From: Microbulbifer agarilyticus S89
GTDB lineage: Bacteria; Pseudomonadota; Gammaproteobacteria; Pseudomonadales; Cellvibrionaceae
Direction of reading: 5' to 3'
Assembly (NCBI RefSeq): GCF_000220505.1
Contig: NZ_AFPJ01000007.1
Span: 62,001 to 126,000 of the forward strand
DNA length: 64,000 nt
Below, one piece after another: positions 32,699-43,720 of the stretch. The notes beneath the pieces were generated by a model. That model did no database searches and was not told the origin of the DNA. It worked only from the letters and a program-made list of their open reading frames with translations. The first letter of the stretch is position 1. Each line of letters starts with the position of its first letter. The position numbers were made by a program, and so were the translations under genes.

Positions 32699-33857
32699 CC
32701 CTGTCAATCGGACGGCGACAACCGAGTCCATCGACGGCCGGTTTTACCTGCCGTTTAGTCGAGGCCAACAAAAAGCCGATTTTGTTCTAGATGTCGATTT
32801 TTCGGTACCCGGTAGCGGTGTTACCGGCATCTTTGGACCCTCAGGCTCTGGAAAAACCACGCTGTTACGTTGTATCGCCGGCTTGCAGGCCTGCGCGCAA
32901 AGCAACCTGCGCGTTAATGGGGAAACGTGGCAATCCGCCGCTCCCCAGGCAATCAACCTGCCAGTACACCGGCGGCCGATCGGTTATGTTTTCCAGCAAC
33001 CGAGCCTCTTTCCGCACCTCACCGCCGGGGGCAACCTCGCATTCGCGCGCAAGCGGTCCGCACAGCCGGTAAGTACAGAGTCGTATAACGAGATTGTGCG
33101 GCTGATGGGTTTGGAGAACTTGCTCGGAGCCCGCCCGGAATCACTGTCCGGTGGTGAAAAGCAACGGGTTTCGATTGCACGGGCGTTACTGGTCAAGCCC
33201 CGGCTTCTGTTGATGGACGAGCCTCTGGCGGCGCTGGATTTGGCGCGCAAACGGGAGATTCTCCCGTACCTGGAGAAGCTCCATCAGTCCCTGGATATTC
33301 CTGTCCTCTACGTCAGCCACTCCATTGAAGAAATCGCGCGCCTTGCGGACCACTTACTACTGATGGACAGCGGCAAAATTCAACGCGCCGGACCTGCAAC
33401 CGAGTTACTGTCGTGCACGGACTTTCCAGTGCAATTGGGGGACGATTTGGGGGTTTTGCTGGAGGCGCAAGTGACCGCGCGCGACTCCAAATGGAAGCTG
33501 ATGCGCGCGCAATTTGCCGGCGGTGAGTTCTGGTTGCGCGACAGCGGTGAGTCCGCTGGCGAGAAGATTCGGATCCGGGTCCTTGCGCGTGACGTAAGCC
33601 TGACGCGCAGCGAGGATCAGCAGTCGAGCATTCTCAATCGACTGCCCATGCGGGTGCAGGAGATCACTGCAGATACTGACCCGGCAATGGTACTGGTTCA
33701 AATGGCGCCCCGGGACGCGGGCCTGCCCCCGGGCGACACTCGATTAAACAGCACGCATATCATCGCGCGGATAACACGGCGGTCGCTGCACCAGCTGGCG
33801 CTGGAAGAAAACTCGCCGGTATGGGCACAGATTAAATCTGTGGCCATTGTCCGCTGA
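32688..33857 (+). CDS. modC: Molybdate ABC transporter ATP-binding protein
   Basis: A 389-residue ATPase. Walker [12 protein letters not shown] near residue 50, the signature [15 protein letters not shown], Walker [13 protein letters not shown] and the switch His in YVSHS are all intact. The C-terminal 140 residues form the TOBE/Mop-like regulatory domain ([14 protein letters not shown]), which binds molybdate and can inhibit transport. It overlaps modB by 11 bases and ends 11 bases before the convergent RND pump gene. Confidence 0.95.
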   Translation: MAPSPVNRTATTESIDGRFYLPFSRGQQKADFVLDVDFSVPGSGVTGIFGPSGSGKTTLLRCIAGLQACAQSNLRVNGETWQSAAPQAINLPVHRRPIGYVFQQPSLFPHLTAGGNLAFARKRSAQPVSTESYNEIVRLMGLENLLGARPESLSGGEKQRVSIARALLVKPRLLLMDEPLAALDLARKREILPYLEKLHQSLDIPVLYVSHSIEEIARLADHLLLMDSGKIQRAGPATELLSCTDFPVQLGDDLGVLLEAQVTARDSKWKLMRAQFAGGEFWLRDSGESAGEKIRIRVLARDVSLTRSEDQQSSILNRLPMRVQEITADTDPAMVLVQMAPRDAGLPPGDTRLNSTHIIARITRRSLHQLALEENSPVWAQIKSVAIVR

Positions 33858-33868
33858 TTTCTGGCAAA

Positions 33869-36800
33869 TCAGGCGGGTTCAGAGCGCCGTTCGGTGGTTT
33901 GGCTCTCAATACCCAGCTTGCGCGCTATATCTTGCTCTTCGGTTGGCACCGCTTGCTTGCCAAACAACTTCTGCACAACCACAAAGAACAGCGGGATAAA
34001 GAAGATACCCAGCAGAGTCCCCACAATCATGCCGCCCAGTACACCGGTGCCGATGGCCTGCTGCGCGCCGGACCCGGCACCAGAGGCAATCGCCAAAGGC
34101 AGAACACCAAGGCCGAATGCCAGTGAAGTCATAATGATCGGGCGCAGGCGGTCGCGCACGGCAAGCATGGTGGCTTCAATCAGTTCCATACCCGCCTCCA
34201 GGTTCTGTTTGGCAAATTCCACGATCAAAATCGCGTTTTTACTGGTCAGCCCCACGGTAGTCAGCATCGCGACCTGAAAGTAAATATCTCGCTCAAAGCC
34301 GCGCAGGTTGCTCGCCAAAATCGCACCGAGAATACCGAGTGGCGCCACCAACAATACCGCGGTGGGTACCGTCCAGCTCTCGTAAAGCGCAGCAAGACAC
34401 AGGAACACAATCAGTGCAGACAACACATACAACAAGGTGGTCTGAGAACCGGCCTGCTGTTCCTGGTAAGACAGCGCGGTCCACTCCAGGCCGAAGCCTT
34501 CCGGCAGCTGGCGCACCAGACGCTCCATTTCCGCCATAGCATCACCAGAGCTCACGCCCGGTGCGCCCTGCCCCTGAATCTGCACCGCTGGCACACCGTT
34601 ATAGCGCTCCAGTCGCGGGGAGCCGTAGTCCCAATCAAAGCTCGCGAAAGACGATACCGGTACCATCTCGCCGTTGCTGTTGCGCACAGACCACAGGCGG
34701 AAGTCTTCCGGGTTCATGCGAAACGGTGCATCGGCCTGCATGTACACGCGTTTGATACGACCGCGATCGATAAAGTCATCAATGTACTGGCCGCCCCAGG
34801 CAACACCCAGTGTGTTGTTGATATCGCCAATGGACACGCCGAGAGATGCCGCCTTCGCGTTATTCACCTTCAGCTTGAACTGGGGTGTATCTTCCTGGCC
34901 ATTCGGACGCACACCAGCCAGCAATGGGCTCTGCGCAGCCATGCCCAGCAACTGGTTACGCGCGTTGATCAGTGCCTCGTGCCCCTGGTTCGCATTGTCC
35001 TGCAGATACATGGCAAAACCAGCGGAGTTACCCAGCTCCGGCAGGGCCGGCGGCGCGAACACGAACGCAATGGCATCCTTGATCTGGCTCAGGGCGCCCA
35101 TACCGCGCATAGCCACCGCACCGGCCTGTTCGGATTCCTCCTCACGCTCACTCCAGTCTTTCAAGTTGATAAAGGCCATCGCATTGTTCTGGCCACTACC
35201 CGCAAAACTGAAGCCCTGTACCGAAAATACGGATTCCACCACGTTGGATTCGTTGTCGAGAAAGTGATTTTCTAACTTCTCAACGGATTCCATCGTGCGC
35301 TCCTGGGTGGCACCGACCGGTGTCTGCACCAATGAGAACAACACACCCTGGTCTTCGTCCGGCAGGAAGGAACTCGGCGAGCGCACAAACAGGAACACCA
35401 TCACCGCACTCAACAGTGCGAAGAGCACCATGAATCGACCGCTGCGGGCGAGGATCCCGCGCACGCCGCGCTGGTAAGTTGCGGCACTGCGATCAAAGTT
35501 GCGATTAAACCAGCCGAAGAAACCTTTCTTAGTGCCATGAGAGCCGGGCTTCAGCATGGTGGCGCAAAGCGCCGGTGTCAGCACAATCGCAACGATCACG
35601 GAGAACGTCATGGCGGCAACGATCGTCGCGGAGAACTGGCGATAAATAATGCCGGTGGACCCATCCATAAATGCCATGGGCACGAATACCGCAGACAGCA
35701 CCACACCAATACCGATCAAGGCACCGGTGATCTGCTTCATGGATTTTTTCGTGGCTTCTTTGGCAGAGAGGTTTTCCTCGTGCATCACCCGCTCGACATT
35801 CTCCACCACCACAATGGCATCATCCACCAGCAGGCCGATGGCTAGTACCATGGCAAACATGGTCAGCATGTTCACCGAAAACCCAAGCACCGACAGCACA
35901 CCAAAGGTGCCGAGCAATACCACCGGCACGGCGATGGTGGGAATGATGGTTGCACGCAGGTTCTGCAGGAACAGCAGCATCACCAGAAACACCAGAATGA
36001 CCGCTTCCACCAGTGTCTGAATAACCCCTTTGATCGATACCTCGACAAAAGGCGTGGTGTCGAAGGGAATCACGGTTTTCAGGCCTGTGGGGAAGTTCGT
36101 CCCCAATTCTGCCAACCGCTGTTTTACCGCAGCAGCGGTCTCCAGCGCGTTGGCGCCGGTCGCCAGAGTGATCGCTACACCCGTGGCCGGCGCGCGGTTA
36201 TAACGGGTCACGAAGTCGTAGCTCTCGGTGCCCATTTCGACACGCGCCACATCCCCCAGTCTCAGCACCGAGCCATCCGGGTTTGCGCGCAACACCACAT
36301 TGCGGAATTCTTCCGGCGTTTGCATACGGCTCTGCGCTGTAATACTGGCGGTAAGCTGCTGGCCCTGTACCGCCGGGGTGCCACCGAGACTACCAATCGC
36401 CACTTGCGAGTTTTGGTTGCGTACGGATGCCATGATATCTGACGGCGTCAGCTTGTACGCGTCGAGTTTGTTCGGGTCGAGCCAGATACGCATGGCGTAC
36501 TTGGAGCCGAAGACCTGAATACTGCCCACCCCGGGTACGCGACTCAGTGGATCAACCAGATTGGAGACCACATAGTCCGCAATATCTTCTTTTTTCATGC
36601 CACCATCGGTCGACACGAAACCGGCCACCAGGAGGAAGCTGGAGCTTCCTTTACCCACGGTAAGCCCCTGTCGCTGCACAATTTCGGGCAGCAGCGGCAT
36701 GGCCAGTTGCAGTTTGTTTTGTACCTGCACCTGTGCAATATCCGGATCAGTGCCGTTCGCAAAGGTCAGCGCGATTTCCGCCGTACCAATCGACTGACTG

Positions 36801-37042
36801 GTGGCAGACATATACAGCAGGCCGTCGAGCCCCTTCATGTTCTGCTCGATCACCTGAGTGACTGAGTCTTCGATGACTTTGGCAGAAGCGCCGGGGTAGG
36901 CGCCGGTAATGGTCACCACCGGCGGCGCAATATCCGGGTAGCGTTCTACCGGCAATTTACTGATCGCGAGGCTGCCGAACAGCATCACAACAATGGCGAT
37001 CACCCAGGCAAAAATCGGGCGATCAATAAAGAAACCTGCCAT
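33869..37042 (-). CDS. RND multidrug efflux pump (AcrB/MexB family)
   Basis: A 1057-residue inner-membrane proton-drug antiporter of the hydrophobe/amphiphile efflux-1 family. The first helix starts [18 protein letters not shown]. The proton-relay helix holds the paired Asp in [16 protein letters not shown] (near residues 406-407). The ending [16 protein letters not shown] is typical. Two large periplasmic loops are of normal size. It follows the adaptor gene by five bases and is probably repressed by the divergent TetR protein. No TolC/OprM-type outer-membrane channel is encoded next to it, so a shared channel must be used. Confidence 0.96.
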   Translation of the reverse strand: MAGFFIDRPIFAWVIAIVVMLFGSLAISKLPVERYPDIAPPVVTITGAYPGASAKVIEDSVTQVIEQNMKGLDGLLYMSATSQSIGTAEIALTFANGTDPDIAQVQVQNKLQLAMPLLPEIVQRQGLTVGKGSSSFLLVAGFVSTDGGMKKEDIADYVVSNLVDPLSRVPGVGSIQVFGSKYAMRIWLDPNKLDAYKLTPSDIMASVRNQNSQVAIGSLGGTPAVQGQQLTASITAQSRMQTPEEFRNVVLRANPDGSVLRLGDVARVEMGTESYDFVTRYNRAPATGVAITLATGANALETAAAVKQRLAELGTNFPTGLKTVIPFDTTPFVEVSIKGVIQTLVEAVILVFLVMLLFLQNLRATIIPTIAVPVVLLGTFGVLSVLGFSVNMLTMFAMVLAIGLLVDDAIVVVENVERVMHEENLSAKEATKKSMKQITGALIGIGVVLSAVFVPMAFMDGSTGIIYRQFSATIVAAMTFSVIVAIVLTPALCATMLKPGSHGTKKGFFGWFNRNFDRSAATYQRGVRGILARSGRFMVLFALLSAVMVFLFVRSPSSFLPDEDQGVLFSLVQTPVGATQERTMESVEKLENHFLDNESNVVESVFSVQGFSFAGSGQNNAMAFINLKDWSEREEESEQAGAVAMRGMGALSQIKDAIAFVFAPPALPELGNSAGFAMYLQDNANQGHEALINARNQLLGMAAQSPLLAGVRPNGQEDTPQFKLKVNNAKAASLGVSIGDINNTLGVAWGGQYIDDFIDRGRIKRVYMQADAPFRMNPEDFRLWSVRNSNGEMVPVSSFASFDWDYGSPRLERYNGVPAVQIQGQGAPGVSSGDAMAEMERLVRQLPEGFGLEWTALSYQEQQAGSQTTLLYVLSALIVFLCLAALYESWTVPTAVLLVAPLGILGAILASNLRGFERDIYFQVAMLTTVGLTSKNAILIVEFAKQNLEAGMELIEATMLAVRDRLRPIIMTSLAFGLGVLPLAIASGAGSGAQQAIGTGVLGGMIVGTLLGIFFIPLFFVVVQKLFGKQAVPTEEQDIARKLGIESQTTERRSEPA

Positions 37043-37047
37043 CTCAG

Positions 37048-38250
37048 TTACCCCTTGCCGGCTTCGTTCTGGGCGTTACCTGCGGTTTCGATTTTCGGCG
37101 CAGGCAGGTCCATAGGCGCGGGGGCTGCGGCCTCGCCGGCATTCACCACGACCCCCGGGCGAATTTTCTGCAATCCTTCCACGATCACGCGATCACCGGC
37201 CTGCAAGCCACTTTCCACCAGCCAGTTGGCACCGACCGTCTGGGAAACCTGTACCGGGCGTACTTCCACCGCATTACCTTCGCCGACCACCATCGCCGTG
37301 GTGTTCCCTTTCGGGTCGCGCGCGATGCCCTGCTGCGGCACCAGCACGGCATTATCACGCTGACCGCTACCAACGGCCGCACGCACGTACATACCCGGTA
37401 ACAGCAGGTGCTGCGGATTTGGTACAACCACACGTAGACGTACGCTGCCAGTAGTGGGATCCACACTCACCTCAGAGAATTCGAGTTTGCCAGCGTGAGG
37501 GTAAGGGCTGCCGTCCTCCAGCAGAATGGTTACCGGCAGGTCGTCGGTACTCTCCATGGTCCCTGCCGCCAGCGCCTTGCGCAGGCTCAGCAGTTCGCTC
37601 ACCGATTGGGTCAGGTCCACGTAGATCGGATCCAGCTGTTGAATAGTCGCCAGCGGAGCCGCCTGATTGGAGGTAACCAGGGCCCCCTGTGTCACCGAAG
37701 AGATACCGATGCGGCCACTGATCGGCGCACTGATGCGGGCAAATTCCAGCATCACTTTGCTGCGCTGGACCGCCGCTTTCGCCGCAGCCACATCCGCTTT
37801 CGCCTGTTGCAGTGCAGCGGTGGCGGTGTCGTTGTCCTGCTTGCTCACTGCACCACTCTTTACCAGTTCTTGGGTGCGGTCTGCCTGCAGCTTGGAAACA
37901 TGCATGCTCGCCTGGGCGCGTGCCAGCGCGGCTTTGGCACTGTCGTAATCCGCCTGGTATCGGGCGTCGTCCAGTTGATACAGGGCCGCGCCAGCCTCTA
38001 CTCGCCCACCCTCCTTGAACAACTGATCCTTAACAATGCCATCCGCCTGCGGACGTACCTCCGCCACCTTGAACGGGCTGGTTCTGCCGGGTAACTGGCG
38101 CGTCAGGGTAACGGACTGGGTATCCAGAGTGACGACGGTGACCTGCGGTGTGTGCCCCTGCATGGCTGGCTGCTGCTCTCCACACGCTGATAACAGCGCC
38201 ACGACGAGCAACAGGCTCCCGGAGATCAACGACTTCTTTTTGTGCAACAT
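37048..38250 (-). CDS. RND efflux periplasmic adaptor (AcrA/MexA family)
   Basis: A 400-residue membrane-fusion protein. It begins [23 protein letters not shown], a lipoprotein signal with the lipobox LLSAC. The barrel-sandwich motif ([22 protein letters not shown] in part), a long coiled-coil hairpin ([22 protein letters not shown] in part) and the beta-barrel ([17 protein letters not shown]) follow in order. The open frame reaches 38406, but the ATG at 38250 with GAGG upstream starts the signal. It links the pump to an outer-membrane channel. Confidence 0.94.
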   Translation of the reverse strand: MLHKKKSLISGSLLLVVALLSACGEQQPAMQGHTPQVTVVTLDTQSVTLTRQLPGRTSPFKVAEVRPQADGIVKDQLFKEGGRVEAGAALYQLDDARYQADYDSAKAALARAQASMHVSKLQADRTQELVKSGAVSKQDNDTATAALQQAKADVAAAKAAVQRSKVMLEFARISAPISGRIGISSVTQGALVTSNQAAPLATIQQLDPIYVDLTQSVSELLSLRKALAAGTMESTDDLPVTILLEDGSPYPHAGKLEFSEVSVDPTTGSVRLRVVVPNPQHLLLPGMYVRAAVGSGQRDNAVLVPQQGIARDPKGNTTAMVVGEGNAVEVRPVQVSQTVGANWLVESGLQAGDRVIVEGLQKIRPGVVVNAGEAAAPAPMDLPAPKIETAGNAQNEAGKG

Positions 38251-38490
38251 GACGACCTCGTGATTGCGTCCATACCGATGCCCGTGGGCACCACCGCGAT
38301 TGAAAACTTGAAAAACAACGCCGCTCTCGGCATGAGCCGGAGCGGCGTATAAAAAACGTGACGGGCTGACTGAGGGCCCGATCAGCGCAACTGCCAAAAT
38401 CAGCAAGACTCGGAGTCCGTACGATTACTAGCAGCGCTTACCGTACAGACCTGTCTTAAATGGCCTATATGGCAGCTTGGCGAGATTTAA

Positions 38491-38537
38491 ATACATTCAT
38501 GAATGAATATCAACTATTTATTCACGAATGAATGTAA
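38491..38537. promoter_or_regulatory. Twin operators in the RND/TetR divergent promoter
   Basis: Two copies of ATTCAYGAATGAAT lie about 26 bases apart, at 38494-38507 and 38520-38533. The first extends to the palindrome ATACATTCAT / GAATGAATAT and the second to TTTATTCACGAATGAATG. The layout recalls AcrR operators. Confidence 0.7.
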
Positions 38538-38654
38538 AGTAAGATCAATCGCGCGCTGGGAGCGATGAAGCGTAGCGACAAAGCTAAACGACAGAGCGAA
38601 AAAACAAAGAGATGCGACACAGCGCATAGAGACAGCCCCCTCGATCAGGACCCG

Positions 38655-39335
38655 ATGATGGCCAAACGAACGAAAGAAGACGCCCTGGAAACCCGCGAGA
38701 AAATTCTCGATGCGGCGATCGAAGTTTTTGACAGGCGCGGTGTATCACGCCCGTCCCTCACCGAGATCGCGCAGCTGGCGGGCGTTACCCGTGGCGCCGT
38801 CTATGGCCACTTCCAAAACAAGGCGGACTTGTTCAGCGCCCTCGCGGACCGCATCCAACTACCAGACGAGTCCCTCTGCCAGGCACCGGACCATTCGTGT
38901 GACCCCATCGGCGAGTTGCGCAATCGCTGGCTGTTTCTGTACCGGGAAGTAATGAGCAATGAACAGTGGCGTCGGATCTTTGCCATCATCCTGCTGCGCT
39001 GCGAGTGGGTGCCGGAAAATGGCGAGATCAATCAACGCTGCAGCGAGGGGCATGCGGAGGGTACGGTGCGCCTGCGTACTCTGATAGAAGGTGCGGTTGC
39101 CGTCGGCCAGTTGCCCGCTGACCTGGACGTCGAAATGGCGGTCCCGGTGGTGCACGCCAGTATTATTGGCCTGCTACAGGAGTGGCTGATGAACCCCGAG
39201 GCTTTCAATATTGCCGAAATTGGGGCACGGCACGTGGAAGCCACCCTGGAAATGCTGGAAAAATCGCCCCACCTGAGAAGACTTTCGAGCGGAAACACCG
39301 TGACCAATCCTGAGCCGACATCCGGCACTGAGTAA
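38655..39335 (+). CDS. TetR-family repressor of the RND pump
   Basis: A 226-residue AcrR-like regulator. The N-terminal helix-turn-helix reads TREKILDAAIEVFDRRGV, SLTEIAQLAGVTRGAVYGHF and KADLFSAL. The C-terminal ligand domain matches the AcrR/TtgR group (LYREVMSNEQWRRIFAIILLRCE in part). The frame opens at 38565, but ATG 38655 (or 38658) has AGGA at normal spacing and matches the family start. It is divergent from the pump genes and flanked by twin palindromes, so it should repress them until a drug-like ligand binds. Confidence 0.93.
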   Translation: MMAKRTKEDALETREKILDAAIEVFDRRGVSRPSLTEIAQLAGVTRGAVYGHFQNKADLFSALADRIQLPDESLCQAPDHSCDPIGELRNRWLFLYREVMSNEQWRRIFAIILLRCEWVPENGEINQRCSEGHAEGTVRLRTLIEGAVAVGQLPADLDVEMAVPVVHASIIGLLQEWLMNPEAFNIAEIGARHVEATLEMLEKSPHLRRLSSGNTVTNPEPTSGTE

Positions 39336-39551
39336 ATTTTCACCACGAAAGGCGCGGTGGCGGAAAATTCTTCTTGCAAGTCGGCGTATACCTGCAACCT
39401 TTCGCCCCGTTCAAGAAGCATTTCATGCCTTTCGGAGCTTTCAGCCTTTATACTTGTCCTAAGCTATAAGTCGCCACTGCTCCGGAAGCCCTCTTCCGGC
39501 TCCATAAAGACAGTGGGGCGCCTTGAAGTAGGACGTATAAAGAGACTCCTT

Positions 39552-41657
39552 ATGCATAGCAAGCGATTCGCTACTCTGATTTCCGGCCTGTCCGTATCTC
39601 TGCTGGTTCTCCTCTCGCCAATGACCCTGGCGGCAGACCCACAAATCCTGAAGCCCCATGAAGACCAGGGCGGCACGGCCAAAGAGATCGTCAGCAAACT
39701 CGAGATGCTGCACTACAACAAGCTCAAGGTCGGCAACGAAATGTCCGCTGGCCTGTGGGACGAATACATTAATAGCCTCGACCCCACCAAGAGCTACTTC
39801 CTCGCCTCCGACATCAATGAGTTTCGCCAATGGCGCACACAGCTGGACGACGACCTGCGCGCGGGCAACGTCGATCGCGGTTTTGATATTTACAACCGCT
39901 ACCACCTGCGCATGACCGACCGCCTGAACAACATCGTGTCTCAGCTGGAAAATGGCCTGCCGGACTTCGATTTCACCAAAGACGAATCTCTGGAGCTTGA
40001 CCGCGAGAAAAGCGAATGGCCGCAATCCATCAGCGCCGCCGATGACCTGTGGCGCAAACGCCTGAAAAGCAGCGTGCTAAACCTGCGTCTCACCGAAAAA
40101 AGTGATGAAGAGATCGCCGACCTGCTGAAGCGCCGCTACAAAGGCCAGCTGAAGCGTCTCGACCAGCAGAATTCCGACGATGTGTTCGAGCTGTACATGA
40201 ACTCGCTCACCCGTCTGTACGATCCGCACAGTAACTATCTGTCGCCGCGCTCGCTGGAAAACTTCAACATGAGCATGTCCTTGTCTCTCGAGGGCATCGG
40301 TGCCGTGTTGCAGATGGAAGACGAGTACACCAAGGTCGCGCGCCTGGTGGCAGGCGGCCCTGCGGACCGTACCGGTAAGATCAAACCCAACGACAAGATT
40401 GTGGCGGTTGGCCAAGATCAAAATGGCGAGATGGTCGATGTTGTCGGCTGGCGCCTGGACGATGTCGTGGACCTGATTCGCGGCTCGGCCGGCACCTACG
40501 TGCGCCTGGAAACCATCCCCACCGGCGGTGACGGCACGCATCGCACCATTACCATCAAGCGCAGCAAGGTGAAGCTGGAAGACCAGGCGGCGAAAAAGGC
40601 GACCTTCGAGTTCTCCGATGGCGACCAGAACTTCAAGGTAGGCGTAATCAATCTGCCCACCTTCTATATCGATTTCGAGGCCTACCGTCGTCGCGACCCG
40701 AACTACAAGAGCACCACCCGTGACGTAGCGCGCCTGCTGGACGAGCTGCAGAAAGAAGGTGTCGACGGAATTATTCTGGACCTGCGCAATAATGGCGGCG
40801 GCTCCCTGCAGGAAGCGACCATGCTCACCGACCTGTTTATCGACCAGGGTCCGGTGGTGCAGATTCGCCACGCGAATGAGCAGATTTCTCGCCATAACCG
40901 CTCGCGCTCCCGCGCCATGTATCGCGGCCCACTGGTGGTCCTGATCAACCGCTTGTCTGCATCTGCATCGGAAATTTTTGCCGGCGCGATTCAGGACTAC
41001 AACCGCGGCCTGGTCGTCGGCAACCAGTCTTTCGGTAAAGGCACGGTGCAGACCATGGCACCACTGAAGGAAGGCCAGCTGAAGATTACCCAGTCGAAGT
41101 TTTATCGTGTATCGGGTGACAGCACGCAGCATGCAGGGGTCACTCCGGACATCCTGATGCCAGAGCTGATCGACAGTGAAAGCGTGGGCGAGAGCGCCTA
41201 CGATACCGCCCTGCCCTGGGACCGTATTCACGCGGTGCGCCATGCGAAGTATTTCAACCTGCAAGACATCTTGCCGGAGCTGATCAAGAAACACGACAAA
41301 CGCACCGAGGTGGATCCAGACTTTGTGTTCCTGCGCAAACAGTTCAAGTTCCAGTCTGATCGCGCCAACCGCAAAGCTGTCTCTTTAAACGAGGGTGCGC
41401 GCGTTCAGGAGCGTGAAGACCTGAACCAGGACGTGCTGGCCATGGAAAACCAGCGTCGCCAGGCCAAAGGCCTGGAGCCTTATGCAACGTTTGAAGCCTA
41501 CGAAAAGAGCGAGTCCGAAGACACCGCCCCTGTGGGTGGCCCAACCGAAATCACACTGGAGGACGATCCGGTACTGAATGAAGCGGGTTACATCATGGCC
41601 GACTTCATCGGCCTGAAAAAACGCTCAAGCTCGCCACAAGTAGCGAATTTTGATTAA
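39552..41657 (+). CDS. prc: Carboxy-terminal processing protease Prc (Tsp)
   Basis: A 701-residue periplasmic S41 peptidase. It has a signal peptide (TLISGLSVSLLVLLSPMTLA), an N-terminal domain, a PDZ domain (GIGAVLQMEDEYTKVARLVAGGP in part), and the catalytic Ser in LSASASEIFAGAIQDY with Lys in SFGKGTVQ. The C-terminal DUF3340 region of Tsp is also present. It trims lipoproteins and peptidoglycan hydrolases and degrades tagged proteins. The open frame extends upstream to 39357, but ATG 39552 starts the signal peptide. Confidence 0.95.
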   Translation: MHSKRFATLISGLSVSLLVLLSPMTLAADPQILKPHEDQGGTAKEIVSKLEMLHYNKLKVGNEMSAGLWDEYINSLDPTKSYFLASDINEFRQWRTQLDDDLRAGNVDRGFDIYNRYHLRMTDRLNNIVSQLENGLPDFDFTKDESLELDREKSEWPQSISAADDLWRKRLKSSVLNLRLTEKSDEEIADLLKRRYKGQLKRLDQQNSDDVFELYMNSLTRLYDPHSNYLSPRSLENFNMSMSLSLEGIGAVLQMEDEYTKVARLVAGGPADRTGKIKPNDKIVAVGQDQNGEMVDVVGWRLDDVVDLIRGSAGTYVRLETIPTGGDGTHRTITIKRSKVKLEDQAAKKATFEFSDGDQNFKVGVINLPTFYIDFEAYRRRDPNYKSTTRDVARLLDELQKEGVDGIILDLRNNGGGSLQEATMLTDLFIDQGPVVQIRHANEQISRHNRSRSRAMYRGPLVVLINRLSASASEIFAGAIQDYNRGLVVGNQSFGKGTVQTMAPLKEGQLKITQSKFYRVSGDSTQHAGVTPDILMPELIDSESVGESAYDTALPWDRIHAVRHAKYFNLQDILPELIKKHDKRTEVDPDFVFLRKQFKFQSDRANRKAVSLNEGARVQEREDLNQDVLAMENQRRQAKGLEPYATFEAYEKSESEDTAPVGGPTEITLEDDPVLNEAGYIMADFIGLKKRSSSPQVANFD

Positions 41658-41727
41658 GACCAGCTTGCGCTAACGCAAGCAGCCAGGGCATACCACTGAA
41701 TGCCCTGGCCGAAAACAACATTACCAG

Positions 41728-41760
41728 GCCCGTTATTCCGCGAGGAATAGCGGGCTTTGG
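41728..41760 (+). terminator. Terminator between prc and xthA
   Basis: GCCCGTTATTCC and GGAATAGCGGGC pair with one G-T mismatch around a GCGA loop, followed by TTTGGTTTATTT. A second hairpin (CCAGGGCAT / ATGCCCTGG) lies just before it at 41682-41707. Confidence 0.75.
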
Positions 41761-41783
41761 TTTATTTGCATATTGGGGGAAAA

Positions 41784-42599
41784 ATGAAAGTTGTATCATT
41801 TAACGTCAACAGTATCCGCGCGCGCCTGCACCAGATGGAGGCGCTGGTAGCGTCGCAGTCGCCGGATATCATCGGCCTGCAGGAAACCAAGTGCACCGAT
41901 GAAGACTTTCCGATCGATGCCATCCGCGACCTCGGTTACGAAGTCATCTACTTTGGGCAGAAGACCCATTACGGCGTTGCCCTGCTCTCTCGCTACCCAT
42001 TCCTGAAAAAGCAGTACGGTTTCCCAACCGATGCCGAAGATGCCCAGCGCCGCCTGGTGGCGGGGCAGTTCGATATCGGCGGCGATCAGCCCCTTACCGT
42101 AATCAACGGCTATTTCCCGCAGGGCGAAAGCCGCGAGCACCCAGTGAAGTTCCCGGCCAAGCAGAAGTACTACGCAGACCTGGACGCCTACCTGAACAAC
42201 AGCTGCGACAGCAAGGCGCCGGTACTGGTGATCGGTGACATGAATATTTCACCCACCGACCTGGACATCGGTATTGGCGAGCCCAACCGCAAGCGCTGGT
42301 TGCGCGACGGCAAGTGCAGCTTCCTGCCAGAAGAGCGCGAGTGGCTCGACAAACTCTACAACTGGGGACTGGTAGACACCTTCCGCGCACAGAACCCGGA
42401 AACCAATGACCTGTTCAGCTGGTTCGACTATCGCAGTCGCGGCTTTGACCGCGAGCCCAGACGCGGCCTGCGAATCGACCTGATCCTGGCGACCCAGGGT
42501 CTCGCTAGTCGCTGCGTTGATACCGGTATCGACTACGATATTCGCGGAATGGAGCGCCCGTCCGACCACGCCCCGGTGTGGGCGAAGTTCGAACTGTAA
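41784..42599 (+). CDS. xthA: Exodeoxyribonuclease III
   Basis: A 271-residue AP endonuclease/3'-5' exonuclease of base-excision repair. The family motifs are present: [23 protein letters not shown] (metal Glu), [23 protein letters not shown] and the final RPSDHAPVW (Asp-His). ATG 41784 starts exactly at the motif and has GGGGGA upstream; a longer frame from 41757 is rejected. It is a single gene between two terminators. Confidence 0.96.
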   Translation: MKVVSFNVNSIRARLHQMEALVASQSPDIIGLQETKCTDEDFPIDAIRDLGYEVIYFGQKTHYGVALLSRYPFLKKQYGFPTDAEDAQRRLVAGQFDIGGDQPLTVINGYFPQGESREHPVKFPAKQKYYADLDAYLNNSCDSKAPVLVIGDMNISPTDLDIGIGEPNRKRWLRDGKCSFLPEEREWLDKLYNWGLVDTFRAQNPETNDLFSWFDYRSRGFDREPRRGLRIDLILATQGLASRCVDTGIDYDIRGMERPSDHAPVWAKFEL

Positions 42600-42615
42600 A
42601 CGCCAATTCTCGCTC

Positions 42616-42652
42616 AGACTCAGCACACCGGAGCCAGCGGTGTGCTGAGTCT
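42616..42652 (+). terminator. Strong hairpin after xthA
   Basis: A perfect 14-bp stem, AGACTCAGCACACC / GGTGTGCTGAGTCT, with a nine-base loop, 16 bases past the xthA stop. There is no long T-run, but it separates xthA from the ars operon. Confidence 0.7.
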
Positions 42653-42714
42653 AAGCTCTCAACAACCCTCACCCTTCCTCAAACCTCCCGCCAGGCCAAC
42701 TGGAAACGCCATCA

Positions 42715-42752
42715 TATATGCGAATTTCCATATATATGCTTTTCCGCATATA
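42715..42752. promoter_or_regulatory. Probable ArsR operator
   Basis: TATATGCG (42715-42722) and its perfect inverse CGCATATA (42745-42752) lie 49 bases before arsR, with a further ATATATGC between them. ArsR repressors bind such imperfect AT-rich dyads in their own promoter. Confidence 0.6.
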
Positions 42753-42800
42753 CTGCGCGCAACAACCCTAGCGGTCAGCGTCCTGCACCCCGAGGAAACC

Positions 42801-43142
42801 ATGAATCCCGTATCAATCTTCAAATGTCTCGCCGATGACACCCGCCTGCGCAGCCTGCTGCTGATCGCCAGCGAGGGCGAACTCTGCGTGTGCGAACTGA
42901 TGTGCGCGCTGGATGAGAGCCAGCCGAAAATCTCCCGGCACCTGGCGCAGCTACGTGCTGCGGGCCTGTTGCACGATGAGCGCCGTGGACAGTGGGTCTA
43001 TTACAGCCTGCCCACCGATCTACCGCATTGGATTCATGAAGTATTGGCGCAAACACTGGATGCGAATCAGGCGTTTATACAGCCCAATCAACACGCATTG
43101 GCGGGCATGCAAAACCGCCCAGTTGGCAGTAATTGCTGCTAA
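42801..43142 (+). CDS. arsR: Arsenite-responsive repressor ArsR
   Basis: A 113-residue winged-helix repressor of the ArsR/SmtB family. The As(III) site is the C-x-C pair in GELCVCELMCALDESQPKISRHL (short pieces: ELCVCEL, QPKISRHL), on the metal-sensing helix as in E. coli ArsR. WVYYSLP marks the wing. ATG 42801 has CGAGGAA before it; the frame upstream to 42642 spans the operator and is rejected. The C-terminus ends in CC, possible extra ligands. It heads arsR-arsC-acr3-arsH. Confidence 0.95.
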   Translation: MNPVSIFKCLADDTRLRSLLLIASEGELCVCELMCALDESQPKISRHLAQLRAAGLLHDERRGQWVYYSLPTDLPHWIHEVLAQTLDANQAFIQPNQHALAGMQNRPVGSNCC

Positions 43143-43220
43143 CAACCGAATACCGCCAACACCACATTATTGTTTTTTGAATTCAAACCCCGTCAGTGAA
43201 TACCCGTTGAGAAGCCACCG

Positions 43221-43697
43221 ATGAAAGTTCTGTATATCTGCACCCATAACCGCTGCCGCAGCATCCTGAGCGAGGCCGTCACCAACAGTCTGGGCCAGGA
43301 GCACATTGAAGCACGCAGTGCCGGCAGCCAACCCAGTGGTGTGGTCCACCCGCTGTCGATCAAATACCTGAAGGAGCGCGGTATCGAGACCGGCAGCCTG
43401 CGCAGCCAGTCCTGGGACGACTTTGAAGAGTGGGCGCCTGATCTTGTGGTAACGGTGTGCGACAGTGCCGCCGGCGAGAGTTGTCCGGTTTGGTTTGGCA
43501 GCTCCGCCAAGGTTCACTGGGGGCTGGAAGACCCGTCCAAACTGGAGGGTACTGAGGAAGAGATTGAGCGTGCCTTCAACCGCACCATCGATATCATCCA
43601 GCAGCGCGTTGAGCAAATGCTTGAGCAAAGCCTGCATAAGAAAAGTGGGGCCGCGCTGCAAGACGCCATGCAGGCCCTCGCCGACGGCGAACAATAA
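43221..43697 (+). CDS. arsC: Arsenate reductase ArsC (LMW-phosphatase type)
   Basis: A 158-residue cytoplasmic arsenate reductase. The phosphatase-like P-loop C-x5-R reads ICTHNRCRS at residues 7-14, and [17 protein letters not shown] supplies the second and third redox Cys. It turns arsenate into arsenite for export by Acr3. The usual reductant would be thioredoxin or glutaredoxin. It is in the ars operon, 78 bases after arsR. Confidence 0.94.
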   Translation: MKVLYICTHNRCRSILSEAVTNSLGQEHIEARSAGSQPSGVVHPLSIKYLKERGIETGSLRSQSWDDFEEWAPDLVVTVCDSAAGESCPVWFGSSAKVHWGLEDPSKLEGTEEEIERAFNRTIDIIQQRVEQMLEQSLHKKSGAALQDAMQALADGEQ

Positions 43698-43720
43698 CAG
43701 CAACACGAGGAATCCAGCAC

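Noticed and set aside
40077-41294. A 405-codon frame antisense to prc
   Set aside because: Composition and lack of motifs mark it as a shadow; prc is intact on the plus strand.
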